Shown in pieces: positions 32,955 to 41,540 of a stretch of DNA of 64,000 nucleotides. The position numbers and the translations under genes were made by a program. The stretch lies in contig CAVQGY010000002.1 in assembly GCA_963712165.1 (NCBI GenBank), forward strand, positions 1,178,001 to 1,242,000, in the 5' to 3' direction. The DNA is from B10-G9 sp963712165 (GTDB lineage: Bacteria > Chloroflexota > Anaerolineae > Anaerolineales > UBA11858). Each line of letters opens with the position of its first letter. The stretch's first letter is position 1. The notes under the pieces were generated by a model. That model had not been told where the DNA came from and did not search any database. It was given only the letters and a program-made list of their open reading frames with translations.

Positions 32955-33815
32955 TTAGAGCAATTCCGGTATCTGCTCTGGATGGTCTGCGACTTTGACC
33001 CCAGCGTTTTCCAGTGCCTTGATCTTATCCTCAGCTAACCCGGTGCCGCCCTCGACTATCGCTCCGGCATGTCCCATCCGTTTTCCTGGAGGAGCTGTCC
33101 GACCGGCGATAAATGAAGCTACTGGCTTGGTCACGTATTTAGAGATATACTGGGCGGCTTGCTCCTCATCTGTGCCACCTATTTCTCCGATCAAGACTAT
33201 CTTTTCTGTTTCCGAATCCTCCTGGAACATTTCCAGAGCATCTATGAAATTCGTACCATTAATAGGATCTCCTCCGATGCCCACACAGGTTGACACGCCC
33301 ATTCCCAGGTTTTTCAGGGCATAAAGGACCTCGTAAGTGAGGGTGCCTGAGCGGGAGACCATACCGATATTGCCTGGTATGGCAATATTGCCCGGGATAA
33401 TACCAACCTTAGCTTCACCAGGAGTCAATAATCCGGGACAATTTGGACCCACCAGGCGGACGCCTTTTTGATCCAGGAAATTCCTGACCCGCATCATATC
33501 TGAAACTGGAACACCCTCAGTAATACAAACGATCAATTCCATCCCTGCATCTGCAGCTTCAAATATTGCGTCTGCTGCGAAGCGGGAAGGCACAAAGATC
33601 ACGGATGTGTTGGCTCCGGTAGCATTTTTAGCGATCTTCACAGAATCAAAGACAGGAATTTTACCATTGAGAACCCACTCACCACCTTTCCCGGGAGTAA
33701 CTCCTGCTACTACACGTGTGCCGTAAATGACCATCTTCTCGGTGTGAAATATACCTTCCTGACCGGTTATACCCTGGACAAGCAAGCGTGTATTCTTATT
33801 GACTAAAATGCTCAT
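32955..33815 (-). CDS. sucD: Succinyl-CoA synthetase alpha subunit (ADP/GDP-forming)
   Basis: 286 residues. CoA-binding Rossmann start (LVQGITGQEGIFHTEKM), VGPNCPGLLTPGEAKVGI, and the active-site histidine in GKRMGHAGAIVEGG. It makes ATP or GTP from succinyl-CoA, or runs in reverse. It overlaps the sucC stop by 4 bases (ATGA). The pair could use succinyl-CoA produced by the KorDABC enzyme or run the reductive branch. Confidence 0.96.
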   Translation of the reverse strand: MSILVNKNTRLLVQGITGQEGIFHTEKMVIYGTRVVAGVTPGKGGEWVLNGKIPVFDSVKIAKNATGANTSVIFVPSRFAADAIFEAADAGMELIVCITEGVPVSDMMRVRNFLDQKGVRLVGPNCPGLLTPGEAKVGIIPGNIAIPGNIGMVSRSGTLTYEVLYALKNLGMGVSTCVGIGGDPINGTNFIDALEMFQEDSETEKIVLIGEIGGTDEEQAAQYISKYVTKPVASFIAGRTAPPGKRMGHAGAIVEGGTGLAEDKIKALENAGVKVADHPEQIPELL

Positions 33816-34975
33816 TTCACTCTCCGTGAGGTCATTTTCTGATAGCCCTTGGCAGCTGCGACAGCTTTCTGGGCAGCTTCGGCGAGGGTATCAGCAGTTT
33901 CCATTTCTGCATCTTTGAGAAGTTGGCGGCCCTCGATGGCGTTGGTTCCCACCAGCCGGACAACCATGGGTACGTCAGTTTTCACCTCTTCCAGCGCAGA
34001 GAGGATCCCCCGGGCTACCAGGTCACAGCGGGTAATTCCACCAAAGATATTAAAGAGCACTGCCTTGACATTGGGATCAGTCAGGATGATTTCCAGGGCA
34101 GCAGCCACCTTTTCAGCGCTGGCCCCTCCACCAATATCCAGGAAATTGGCAGGTTCACCACCGTAGAGCTTAATAATATCCATGGTGGTCATTGCCAGTC
34201 CGGCACCGTTGACCATGCAGCCAATATCGCCATCTAATTTGATAAAGGAGAGTCCATTCTCACGAGCACGGATTTCCGCTTCCTGGTCTACATCCAGATC
34301 ACGGAGCTCTTCTAGATCAGGGTGGCGGAAGAGGGCATTATCATCAAGGACAATCTTGCCGTCTACTGCCAGGAGTTCTCCCTGGGAAGTGACTACCAGG
34401 GGGTTGATCTCTGCCAGAGTGGCATCACTATTCCAGTATGCTTCCCACAGGCCGGAGGCAATTTCCCCAAAAGCGCGCCAGTTCTCACGGGGAAGGTCAA
34501 TGCCGGCTGCCAGGTCACGGGATTGGTACGGCTGCAGTCCCATCAGGGGATCAATATGGCACTTGATGATCTTATACGGGGTCTCCTGAGCGACTTGTTC
34601 TATATCCACTCCGCCTGCTGCCGAGGCCATCATGACCGGTTTGCGAGCAGCGCGGTCATTGGTGATGCCGAGGTATATTTCGGTTTTTATATCCGCCGCC
34701 TGGTCAACCAGAACCATGCGTACAGGCAACCCTTTAATTGTTAGGTCCAGTATATCCTGGGCGTGTTGTTTGGCTTCTTGGGCGTTATTGGCGACACGGA
34801 TTCCGCCTGCTTTTCCGCGTCCACCCACGAGTACCTGGGATTTGATAACAACTGGAAAGCCTATCTTTTTAGCGATCTTCTCAGCCTGTGAGGCTGACCG
34901 GGCCAGGTCACCGGGCGGAATGGGTATTCCATACTCCTCGAATAATCTTTTGGAATAGACTTCGTGTAATTTCAT
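33812..34975 (-). CDS. sucC: Succinyl-CoA synthetase beta subunit
   Basis: 387 residues from ATG 34975 (MKLHEVYSKRLFEEYGIPIP). An open frame extends further to 35107 but lacks similarity, and GGGGAG precedes this ATG. The ATP-grasp domain (QVLVGGRGKAGGIRVA, the family lysine) and the C-terminal NGAGLAMTTMDIIKLYGG and IFGGITRCD segments are standard. It forms the catalytic complex with SucD. Confidence 0.95.
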   Translation of the reverse strand: MKLHEVYSKRLFEEYGIPIPPGDLARSASQAEKIAKKIGFPVVIKSQVLVGGRGKAGGIRVANNAQEAKQHAQDILDLTIKGLPVRMVLVDQAADIKTEIYLGITNDRAARKPVMMASAAGGVDIEQVAQETPYKIIKCHIDPLMGLQPYQSRDLAAGIDLPRENWRAFGEIASGLWEAYWNSDATLAEINPLVVTSQGELLAVDGKIVLDDNALFRHPDLEELRDLDVDQEAEIRARENGLSFIKLDGDIGCMVNGAGLAMTTMDIIKLYGGEPANFLDIGGGASAEKVAAALEIILTDPNVKAVLFNIFGGITRCDLVARGILSALEEVKTDVPMVVRLVGTNAIEGRQLLKDAEMETADTLAEAAQKAVAAAKGYQKMTSRRVK

Positions 34976-35140
34976 GTCTGGATACTCCCCAATTTGACAT
35001 TCTAATGAGCTGTTTAGCAAATTCGCGGAGATTATACCACGCAGACTAGCTCCCATTTCTCCCCCAGCAAGAGTATTATGACCTGCATCCTGTAAAAGAT
35101 ATGACAAAGAAGGAGCTGCCTGTTCAGAGTAGAGGAAATT

Positions 35141-35785
35141 CTAGATATATCTCTTCAACCAGGCCTGGACAGGGGGAAGGCGGTAGGTAAGCAAGAGAAG
35201 CATGATGGCTGCGTAGGGCCAGGGTCGGAGCACACCGGGTTTTACGGCCAGGATGAAATGGAGTGCAGCCAATATCCCGGCAAGGTAAACAAAACGGTGG
35301 AGCTTTTTCCAGCGGGGACCCATCTTCCTCAGGAAGAAATTCAAGGAAGTGATCCCTAAAATAAGAAGAATGGTGCCCGCGGCTGAACCCAGCAGGATGA
35401 ATTTATTGGTCAGGCTGTTTGCAATAAGGGCTTCCCATTGAAAACCATAGTCCAGGATGATGTAGATTGATAAGTGAATCCCTGCATAGAATGCAGCATA
35501 TAAGCCTAAGGGCCTGCGGAGCTTATTGATCTGGTTCCATTTCAAAAGTTGGCGCAGGGGAGAGATCGAGAGGGAAAGGATCAGCAAGGTCAACGCAGTT
35601 TTCCCGGTTCGGTGGGTGATCTCCAAGATGGGATTGGCTCCCAAATTATCTTGCCAGAAATCCCAGAGACCAATCAGCAAGGGTAAAAGAGAGCCAAAAT
35701 GGGCTAAAGGATGGAGGATAGCTGCGAGTTGTTTTTTATTCTTTCTCCAGGGATTAGAAATTTTTTCTGAGATCCATGTTTTCAT
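35141..35785 (-). CDS. msrQ: Heme-binding membrane subunit of methionine sulfoxide reductase (MsrQ)
   Basis: 214 residues with about six membrane helices of the ferric-reductase-like family. Heme-ligand histidines are likely in LHPLAHFG, ITHRTGK, AGIHLSIY and KLHRFVYLAG. MsrQ passes electrons from the quinone pool or a flavin reductase to MsrP. Its start (35785) overlaps the end of msrP by 32 bases. The msrP-msrQ order is the normal one. Confidence 0.9.
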   Translation of the reverse strand: MKTWISEKISNPWRKNKKQLAAILHPLAHFGSLLPLLIGLWDFWQDNLGANPILEITHRTGKTALTLLILSLSISPLRQLLKWNQINKLRRPLGLYAAFYAGIHLSIYIILDYGFQWEALIANSLTNKFILLGSAAGTILLILGITSLNFFLRKMGPRWKKLHRFVYLAGILAALHFILAVKPGVLRPWPYAAIMLLLLTYRLPPVQAWLKRYI

Positions 35786-36698
35786 AGAGAGATCCTACCT
35801 GATCTTCATAGCCATTAAACATCAATGTGGGTCGTCGCGAGAACTCCCCGATCCGGCGCTCCGTCGCTTGCGACCAGCGGGGATGGTCCACTTCGGGATT
35901 CACGTTGGCATAGAACCCGTATTCATTGGGAGCAGAATCCATCCATAAGGAAACCGGCATTTCCTCAACCAGGTCTATTTTGACAATGGATTTGATGCTC
36001 TTGAATCCATATTTCCAGGGCACTACTAAACGGATGGGTGCGCCGTTCTGAGGAGGCAATTCTTCCCCATAGACCCCGGTGGCTAACAAGGTCAGATCAT
36101 GATAAGCCTCATCCAGGCGCAGTCCTTCTACGTAAGGCCAGGGAAAATAACGGTTGCCCTGACCAGGAAGCATTTTTGGGTCATAGATGGATTCAAAACG
36201 GACATATTGTGCGGAAGATTGGGGTTTGATGTCTTCCAGCAGGGCGGAGAGAGGAAATCCTTGCCAGGGAATAACCATTGACCAACCTTCCACGCAGCGC
36301 ATCCGGTACACTCTTTCCTCAACTGGATAGCGATTGCGGATCTCATCCATCGAGATCGGTCCGGGATTCTCAACCAATCCTCCGATCTGCACTTCCCAGG
36401 GAGAGGTTTGGAAATCCTTTGCCAGTCTGGCGACCCCTTCCTTGTCGGTTGTGAATTCATAGAAGTTGTTGTAGCTGATCACATCCTCAAAGGACGTAAG
36501 GGAATTGCCCAACTCATCCATACCCCCACCTGCTCCAGGCGTTGGAACAGCTGTCCCTGTTAGAAGATCCTCACCAGCGATAAAGGGTTTATCCCTGCAG
36601 GCGGCCAGCACAGCCGCGCTTGTTCCGACTATGCCCAATGCTTTAAGGAACTGCTTCCGGTTGAGGTATGTGGTTTTTGGCGTGTATTCATCTGACAT
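35754..36698 (-). CDS. msrP: Protein-methionine-sulfoxide reductase catalytic subunit (MsrP), molybdoenzyme
   Basis: 314 residues from ATG 36698, because AAGGA lies 8 bases upstream of it; an earlier ATG at 36707 has none. Sulfite-oxidase-type fold with the molybdopterin-ligating Cys in YRMRCVEGWSMVIPWQG, then PIRLVVPWKYGFKSIKS. It repairs oxidised methionines in envelope proteins. The N-terminus (LNRKQFLKALG, then AAC) resembles a Tat signal but has R-K rather than R-R, and it ends in a lipobox-like LAAC. Export by Tat with lipid anchoring is therefore likely but not certain. Confidence 0.93.
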   Translation of the reverse strand: MSDEYTPKTTYLNRKQFLKALGIVGTSAAVLAACRDKPFIAGEDLLTGTAVPTPGAGGGMDELGNSLTSFEDVISYNNFYEFTTDKEGVARLAKDFQTSPWEVQIGGLVENPGPISMDEIRNRYPVEERVYRMRCVEGWSMVIPWQGFPLSALLEDIKPQSSAQYVRFESIYDPKMLPGQGNRYFPWPYVEGLRLDEAYHDLTLLATGVYGEELPPQNGAPIRLVVPWKYGFKSIKSIVKIDLVEEMPVSLWMDSAPNEYGFYANVNPEVDHPRWSQATERRIGEFSRRPTLMFNGYEDQVGSLYENMDLRKNF

Positions 36699-36765
36699 TA
36701 TGAACATCCTTTTTGATCATATCCGATGCAATTTTGATGAGTTAATGAAAAGAATTCTTACTTAG

Positions 36766-36801
36766 ATAAAAAATCACCTCCTGGCAATCAACCAGGAGGT
36801 G
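36766..36801 (-). terminator. Terminator of the membrane glycosyltransferase/rluB/scpB unit
   Basis: CACCTCCTGG and CCAGGAGGTG form a 10-bp stem with a 7-base loop. On the minus strand the run ATTTTTTA follows. Confidence 0.9.
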
Positions 36802-36822
36802 GAAGATATCCCCGATGGAGGA

Positions 36823-39800
36823 CTACTCCTGGAGGGGAATCTGAAGGCGGAAATACTGCAGCCGGTTATTCTTTGTATCGGCTACCCAGATCCCTCCTTC
36901 TTGATCTGCTGCCAACCCGGTGGGGAAGAACAGGTCTGTTTGTTCCTGGCCATCCACAACCCATAAAGCTATTACTTCACCGGTTGTGGTGAAGACAATG
37001 ATCCGGGATTGCTCTGGATCACTGGTATATACCAGCCCGTCCTGGCTGATGGACAAATAGGGCTTATTGTCCAGGGACTGCCCGTACCAGCCTTCCACAT
37101 CCCACTTATTCAGGAAACTTTGGGCCAATCCGTTGATATCCGGTGAAAACACTTGAATGCGCTGGTTCCATGTATCCGCCACGAAGAGATTTCCATCCCT
37201 GTCCAGAGCCAACCCGGAAGGTTCATCAAACTGCCCATCTGCATAACCCACTTCACCAAATTCTGTGATGAATTGGCCTTCTGTGTCAAATACCACTATG
37301 CGTTTATTTCCTGTGTCTGCTACATAAACGTGACCATGATCATCCACGGCAACATCTCGAGGTCCCCAGAATGCATCCGGTGTCTCGCGTTGGCCAAAAT
37401 GTCCCCAACTGATCAGGTATTCACCCTCAGCGGTGAATTTTTGGATGCGGTGATTCCAGGTGTCTGCTACATAAATATCACCTTCAGGGCTGATAGCAAT
37501 TCCCCAGGGTTCATTGAAGGTTCCAGGCAGCGCTCCCTCTCCGGTTTCCTGCGAGCCATATCCGCCCCAGCTGTTGAGAAGGATTCCCTGTGGTGAGAGG
37601 TGTAGAACCCGGTGGTTGCCGGTGTCCAGGAGGTAAAGGGATCCATCCGGTGCGAGTTCCAAGTTCCTGGGATCTCGCAATTCTAATTGATCCAAGCTGA
37701 GCTCAGCTTCCAGGATGAATTCCTTCCCTTCATAAGGATCGATGATTTCCGCAAATGCAAGATCCATAGATCCATAGTTCCAGACCCGGGCAGCGACATC
37801 CTTGCGGATAAAAAGTTTCATATCATCTGCCGGGCTCCAGGTAGAGAGGTTTATTGTTTTATTAGTAGCCTGGGCGTATTTGGAATAATCCCTGAGGAGC
37901 CAGATCTTGAAGATACCTTCCCTGAGATCCGCATCTTTCAGGATTTCGCCGATCCTCTCCCAGGTCAAATTATAATAATCCTGATTGGGCCAAACGATGC
38001 GTTTGTATTTGAATTCGTAAAACGCATTGCCCACAATCGGTTCAAGTTTTGAGTAATTATTGTTGCCTACCAGGATTGCAGGCACATTTCTAAGGTCACG
38101 GGTAGGATTTTCGCCATAATACCGCTGGTTCTCGTAGTAACGCAGATACCACCAATAGGGGTAGGTGGATTCATTATCAAAAGCGATCTCCAGTCCCAAG
38201 CTATCTGTGGTCCTGTAGGAGATCTCTTCGATCTGATTCAACGCATCTTTGATCCCCCTGCCGCCGTGGGCGTAAACCAGATATTCTGTGGGTTCATCAT
38301 AATTGATATAGGCAGCCACTATTGCGGTATGCGTGGTAAGGATCACCAGAACCAGGATGATGGATAAGGCTCCTGTGGTCCAGAACTGACCTTTTGGCCA
38401 ATCCTTTACCAGTATCCATAATATATAACCGCTTACTCCTGCAATCAGCAGTCCAGAGATGAAATTGCCAGTTGCTTTGAGCATAAAAAGCTCTTGGCCC
38501 TGAAATGGTGGATTGGACGAGAGCAAAGATCCCAGGGCTCCGATCGCCCCGGCCATGAAGACAAGGCAGAGGAAGAAAACGAGCCAACCGCGTTTTTGAG
38601 TGAATGATTTTCCATCAAATTTTGACATCAGCTGCTGGAATCCCCAGGCAGCTAGCAGGATGAGAGGGAAGGTGATGTGGGCAGTCAACCAGGGCATCTT
38701 CTCGCCAGCGATTGGATAGGCGATCAGGCTAGTAACAGACCAGAAAACCAGTAATTCAAAGACAGGAGCCCGTTCCTGGTTGGGTTCAAGGGTATATTCT
38801 GGAATAGGGTGGGGCAGTTTGCCGCGCAATCTCCGGATACCAACCCCTATCATGGTTGCAAAGGCTCCCAGAGCAGGCAGGTATTCATAAATGGGGATCT
38901 GGATCAGCCAGTAGTAATACCAGGGCTGACTTCCGCGTTCCACAGCCTGTTGTTCCAGCCAGTAGCCCAGAGAACCTACCAGCCCCGTGAAAAATCCTGT
39001 GCCGTTGGTGAATACCGTGGTATAGAGGATCGTAAAAGGAATATAGAAGATCGCAGCATTGATCAGCCATTCCTTTCGGTTCCATAATAATCCCAGGCCT
39101 ACGGCTATGGTAGTCAGAATGACAATGAAGATCCCGGTGCTGAGCATGCCGCTAGCTGAGTAATCCAATGGATTTAGCCCTAGAAATATACTGGGGAAAG
39201 GAGCAAGCTGGGGCAATACCAATGTGAACAATAATAACAAAGCGCTGAATGAAGGCAGAACCTTTAGATTGTTCCACTTATATCCGATAATGGCTGTTAT
39301 AAATGAACCTATCAGAAAGGCGCCAGCAAGAGCCATTGGAATGGCGCTCATTGGATTCAATCCAGTTGGCTCTTCCCCGGCGACTGGGAACTCAGGTGCG
39401 GTAGCATCGGCAACGATGCCAACTCCCAAGAGCAAAGCAGCAATAAGAATGGCCGCCAGGAAGATACCTTTTAATCTCGGATCAGCCCATTTTCTCTGAT
39501 TAAGGTCTTTAATAAACATCAAACCGAGGAAAATCATTGCCTGCGCCGTATAGATAAAGGCAGTTTCCTTGGCTGTGAAGTGCAGAGTTGTTGCAGCTGT
39601 CAGCCAGTAAAGATAGCGTGGTTTACTCGTTTCCAGGTAGCGGAGGATAGCCCAAATCGCAACCACTCCAAAAAGGACAGAAAAAGCTTCATTCCTTGTA
39701 TATCGCCCATAATAGAGCAGGAAGGGGGAGATGAGAAACATCAAGGACGCACCCAGGGTCCCCCACTTTCCCAGATAACGGCGGAACCTCCATAGGAAAA

Positions 39801-40137
39801 CTATCGCTGCAACACTGGTGATCGCGGCTGGAATCCTGGCTGTGTAGTCGTTATCTCCCAGGAGGAAATATACCAAGGCCAGGAAATGGAACTGGAAAGG
39901 TCCATGGGTGATGGGATCATGACTGTAGCCCATACCCTGAAAGAGGCGCCAGGCATAATAAACGTGGGAGGTTTCATCATGGCTGATAACCCGCGCTCCC
40001 AGGTCATAGAATCTGGAGAGGACGGCTAGCAGCAGAATGATCCCAAACAGGAAGGTTTCCCAGGAGATATTCCAATTGGAAAAAAGTGGTCTGTCCAGCC
40101 AGGAGTTATTGTGCTGATCTTTGTCTATATCCATCAT
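36823..40137 (-). CDS. TIGR03663-type membrane glycosyltransferase (Agl23-like) with C-terminal NHL beta-propeller
   Basis: 1104 residues. The first ~600 are a multi-spanning GT-C-like membrane domain (ARVISHDETSHVYYAWRLF with the catalytic-type Asp-Glu, SPFLLYYGRYTRNEAF). A soluble region of about 180 residues follows. From about 800 come five or so NHL repeats (LYLLDTGNHRVL, IYVADTWNHRIQKF, VYVADTGNKRIVVF, LFVADTWNQRIQVF, IWVADTKNNRLQYF). The first part fits dolichol-type sugar transferases; the propeller would be outside the cell. The fusion is not typical of the family in general. It starts one base inside the rluB stop (TAATG). Confidence 0.85.
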   Translation of the reverse strand: MMDIDKDQHNNSWLDRPLFSNWNISWETFLFGIILLLAVLSRFYDLGARVISHDETSHVYYAWRLFQGMGYSHDPITHGPFQFHFLALVYFLLGDNDYTARIPAAITSVAAIVFLWRFRRYLGKWGTLGASLMFLISPFLLYYGRYTRNEAFSVLFGVVAIWAILRYLETSKPRYLYWLTAATTLHFTAKETAFIYTAQAMIFLGLMFIKDLNQRKWADPRLKGIFLAAILIAALLLGVGIVADATAPEFPVAGEEPTGLNPMSAIPMALAGAFLIGSFITAIIGYKWNNLKVLPSFSALLLLFTLVLPQLAPFPSIFLGLNPLDYSASGMLSTGIFIVILTTIAVGLGLLWNRKEWLINAAIFYIPFTILYTTVFTNGTGFFTGLVGSLGYWLEQQAVERGSQPWYYYWLIQIPIYEYLPALGAFATMIGVGIRRLRGKLPHPIPEYTLEPNQERAPVFELLVFWSVTSLIAYPIAGEKMPWLTAHITFPLILLAAWGFQQLMSKFDGKSFTQKRGWLVFFLCLVFMAGAIGALGSLLSSNPPFQGQELFMLKATGNFISGLLIAGVSGYILWILVKDWPKGQFWTTGALSIILVLVILTTHTAIVAAYINYDEPTEYLVYAHGGRGIKDALNQIEEISYRTTDSLGLEIAFDNESTYPYWWYLRYYENQRYYGENPTRDLRNVPAILVGNNNYSKLEPIVGNAFYEFKYKRIVWPNQDYYNLTWERIGEILKDADLREGIFKIWLLRDYSKYAQATNKTINLSTWSPADDMKLFIRKDVAARVWNYGSMDLAFAEIIDPYEGKEFILEAELSLDQLELRDPRNLELAPDGSLYLLDTGNHRVLHLSPQGILLNSWGGYGSQETGEGALPGTFNEPWGIAISPEGDIYVADTWNHRIQKFTAEGEYLISWGHFGQRETPDAFWGPRDVAVDDHGHVYVADTGNKRIVVFDTEGQFITEFGEVGYADGQFDEPSGLALDRDGNLFVADTWNQRIQVFSPDINGLAQSFLNKWDVEGWYGQSLDNKPYLSISQDGLVYTSDPEQSRIIVFTTTGEVIALWVVDGQEQTDLFFPTGLAADQEGGIWVADTKNNRLQYFRLQIPLQE

Positions 40138-40862
40138 TATCCTCTATCTGATAATACGTTTTGCAGTTCATTGATCTCGTTTTGATCCAATTCTCGCCAT
40201 TCGCCGGGGCGCAGGTCTCCCAGCACCAAGCTGGCCATGCGGACCCGAATCAGCTCCAGGACTTGCAGAGCCGAGCTCTCTGCCATGCGGCGGATCTGGC
40301 GATTTTTACCTTCCTTAAGTATAACGCCAAGCCAGGTTCCATCAGTATCCTGATCATCTATCCATACCTTTGCCGGCTGGGTTAGACTCCCGTCATCAAG
40401 GATTATACCTTTCCGCCAAGCTGTGAGTTGATTTTCTTGAGGTTGGGGTACTACCTTCACGCGGTATTCCTTTTCATGCTCGAAACTGGGATGGGTGAGC
40501 TGATGGGTTATTTCACCATCATTGGTCAGCAAGATCAATCCCTCACTTAGAAGATCCAATCTGCCAACCGGATATAATCGTCCAGGTAGATCTACCAGGG
40601 ATCGTACGGTGGGCCGCCGGTCAGGGGAGCTAACGGCTGAGATGACGCCTTTGGGTTTGTTCAATAGGATATAACGATATTCTTCTGGTTTGCGGATAGG
40701 GATTTGATCGACGGTAATTGTATCCAGATCAGGATCGGCTTTCATACCCAACGAGGCTAGTTCCCCGTTGACCGAGACTCGCTCTTCTTGAATGAGTTCC
40801 TCGCAGGCCCTTCGGGAACCAAAACCTGCCTGGGCGAGTATTTTTTGGAGGCGAATTTCCAT
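40137..40862 (-). CDS. rluB: Pseudouridine synthase RluB-like (S4 domain plus RsuA family)
   Basis: 241 residues from ATG 40862 (MEIRLQKILAQAG); a TTG at 40874 is an alternative, and neither has a clear ribosome site. An N-terminal S4 RNA-binding domain (1-60) precedes the catalytic domain with GRLDLLSEGLILLTNDGE, whose Asp is the nucleophile, and LKEGKNRQIRRM. It modifies 23S rRNA or possibly 16S rRNA. scpB lies 54 bases upstream, the standard scpB-rluB pairing. Confidence 0.93.
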   Translation of the reverse strand: MEIRLQKILAQAGFGSRRACEELIQEERVSVNGELASLGMKADPDLDTITVDQIPIRKPEEYRYILLNKPKGVISAVSSPDRRPTVRSLVDLPGRLYPVGRLDLLSEGLILLTNDGEITHQLTHPSFEHEKEYRVKVVPQPQENQLTAWRKGIILDDGSLTQPAKVWIDDQDTDGTWLGVILKEGKNRQIRRMAESSALQVLELIRVRMASLVLGDLRPGEWRELDQNEINELQNVLSDRG

Positions 40863-40916
40863 AAGGGATAACAAATCGGTGGGTGCCCCTTCAGCGTCTT
40901 GAGGCTGCCAGGAGAG

Positions 40917-41495
40917 CTAACCTTTAAGCACCTTGGGATCGGTGGTATCCTGGATCTCTTCAAAGTCCAGAGGGGGAAGTTCATCGTAAGATGAAAGCCC
41001 AAAGTATTTCAAAAATTCGGGAGTGGTGCTGTAAAGAATTGGCCGTCCCGGCCCATCTGCCCTGCCAATATCATCAATCAATCCTTTGGTCAGCAAGGTT
41101 CTCAGAACTGCGTCGCTGTTGACTCCCCGTATGGAGTCCACTGCCGGCCTGGTGATGGGTTGCTGATAAGCGATGATCGACAGCGTTTCCAGGGCTGCTT
41201 GACTGAGTGTGCTGGTGGTTTCCAGATCTAACATCTTCTCGAGTACAGGTGCGGCTTCGGGAGCGGAAGTGATCTGGATCTTGTTCTTATGATACTGGAG
41301 CCGTATCCCACGTCCCTGGTAGGTGGTATCGATCTCATCCAGGGCTTTCTTAACCAATCGGGGAGTGGTTTCCAAAATATCCGCTATCTGCTCCGCGGAA
41401 AGGGGTTCAGGAGAGACAAAAAGGATCGCTTCTACGAGAGCGGTAATATCAAGGTCTTGCTTCTTTTCTGTCTGGGGTTTTTTATCTTCTGTCAT
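40917..41495 (-). CDS. scpB: Segregation and condensation protein B
   Basis: 192 residues with two winged-helix domains (LVEAILFVSPEPLSAEQIADIL; AALETLSIIAYQQPITRPAVDSIRGV). It binds ScpA and SMC in the condensin complex. scpA is not next to it. The start has almost no leader: the plus-strand gene's -10 box lies 3 bases away. Confidence 0.94.
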   Translation of the reverse strand: MTEDKKPQTEKKQDLDITALVEAILFVSPEPLSAEQIADILETTPRLVKKALDEIDTTYQGRGIRLQYHKNKIQITSAPEAAPVLEKMLDLETTSTLSQAALETLSIIAYQQPITRPAVDSIRGVNSDAVLRTLLTKGLIDDIGRADGPGRPILYSTTPEFLKYFGLSSYDELPPLDFEEIQDTTDPKVLKG

Positions 41496-41497
41496 GC

Positions 41498-41503
41498 TAT
41501 AAT
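41498..41503 (+). promoter_or_regulatory. Likely -10 box (TATAAT) for the lipoprotein gene at 41541
   Basis: TATAAT in the 45-base divergent gap between scpB and the plus-strand lipoprotein gene, 37 bases before the ATG. The would-be -35 lies inside scpB. Confidence 0.45.
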
Positions 41504-41540
41504 CTGGTGGTAGAACCTCAGGAAGCAGTTCTTTTTTTCA

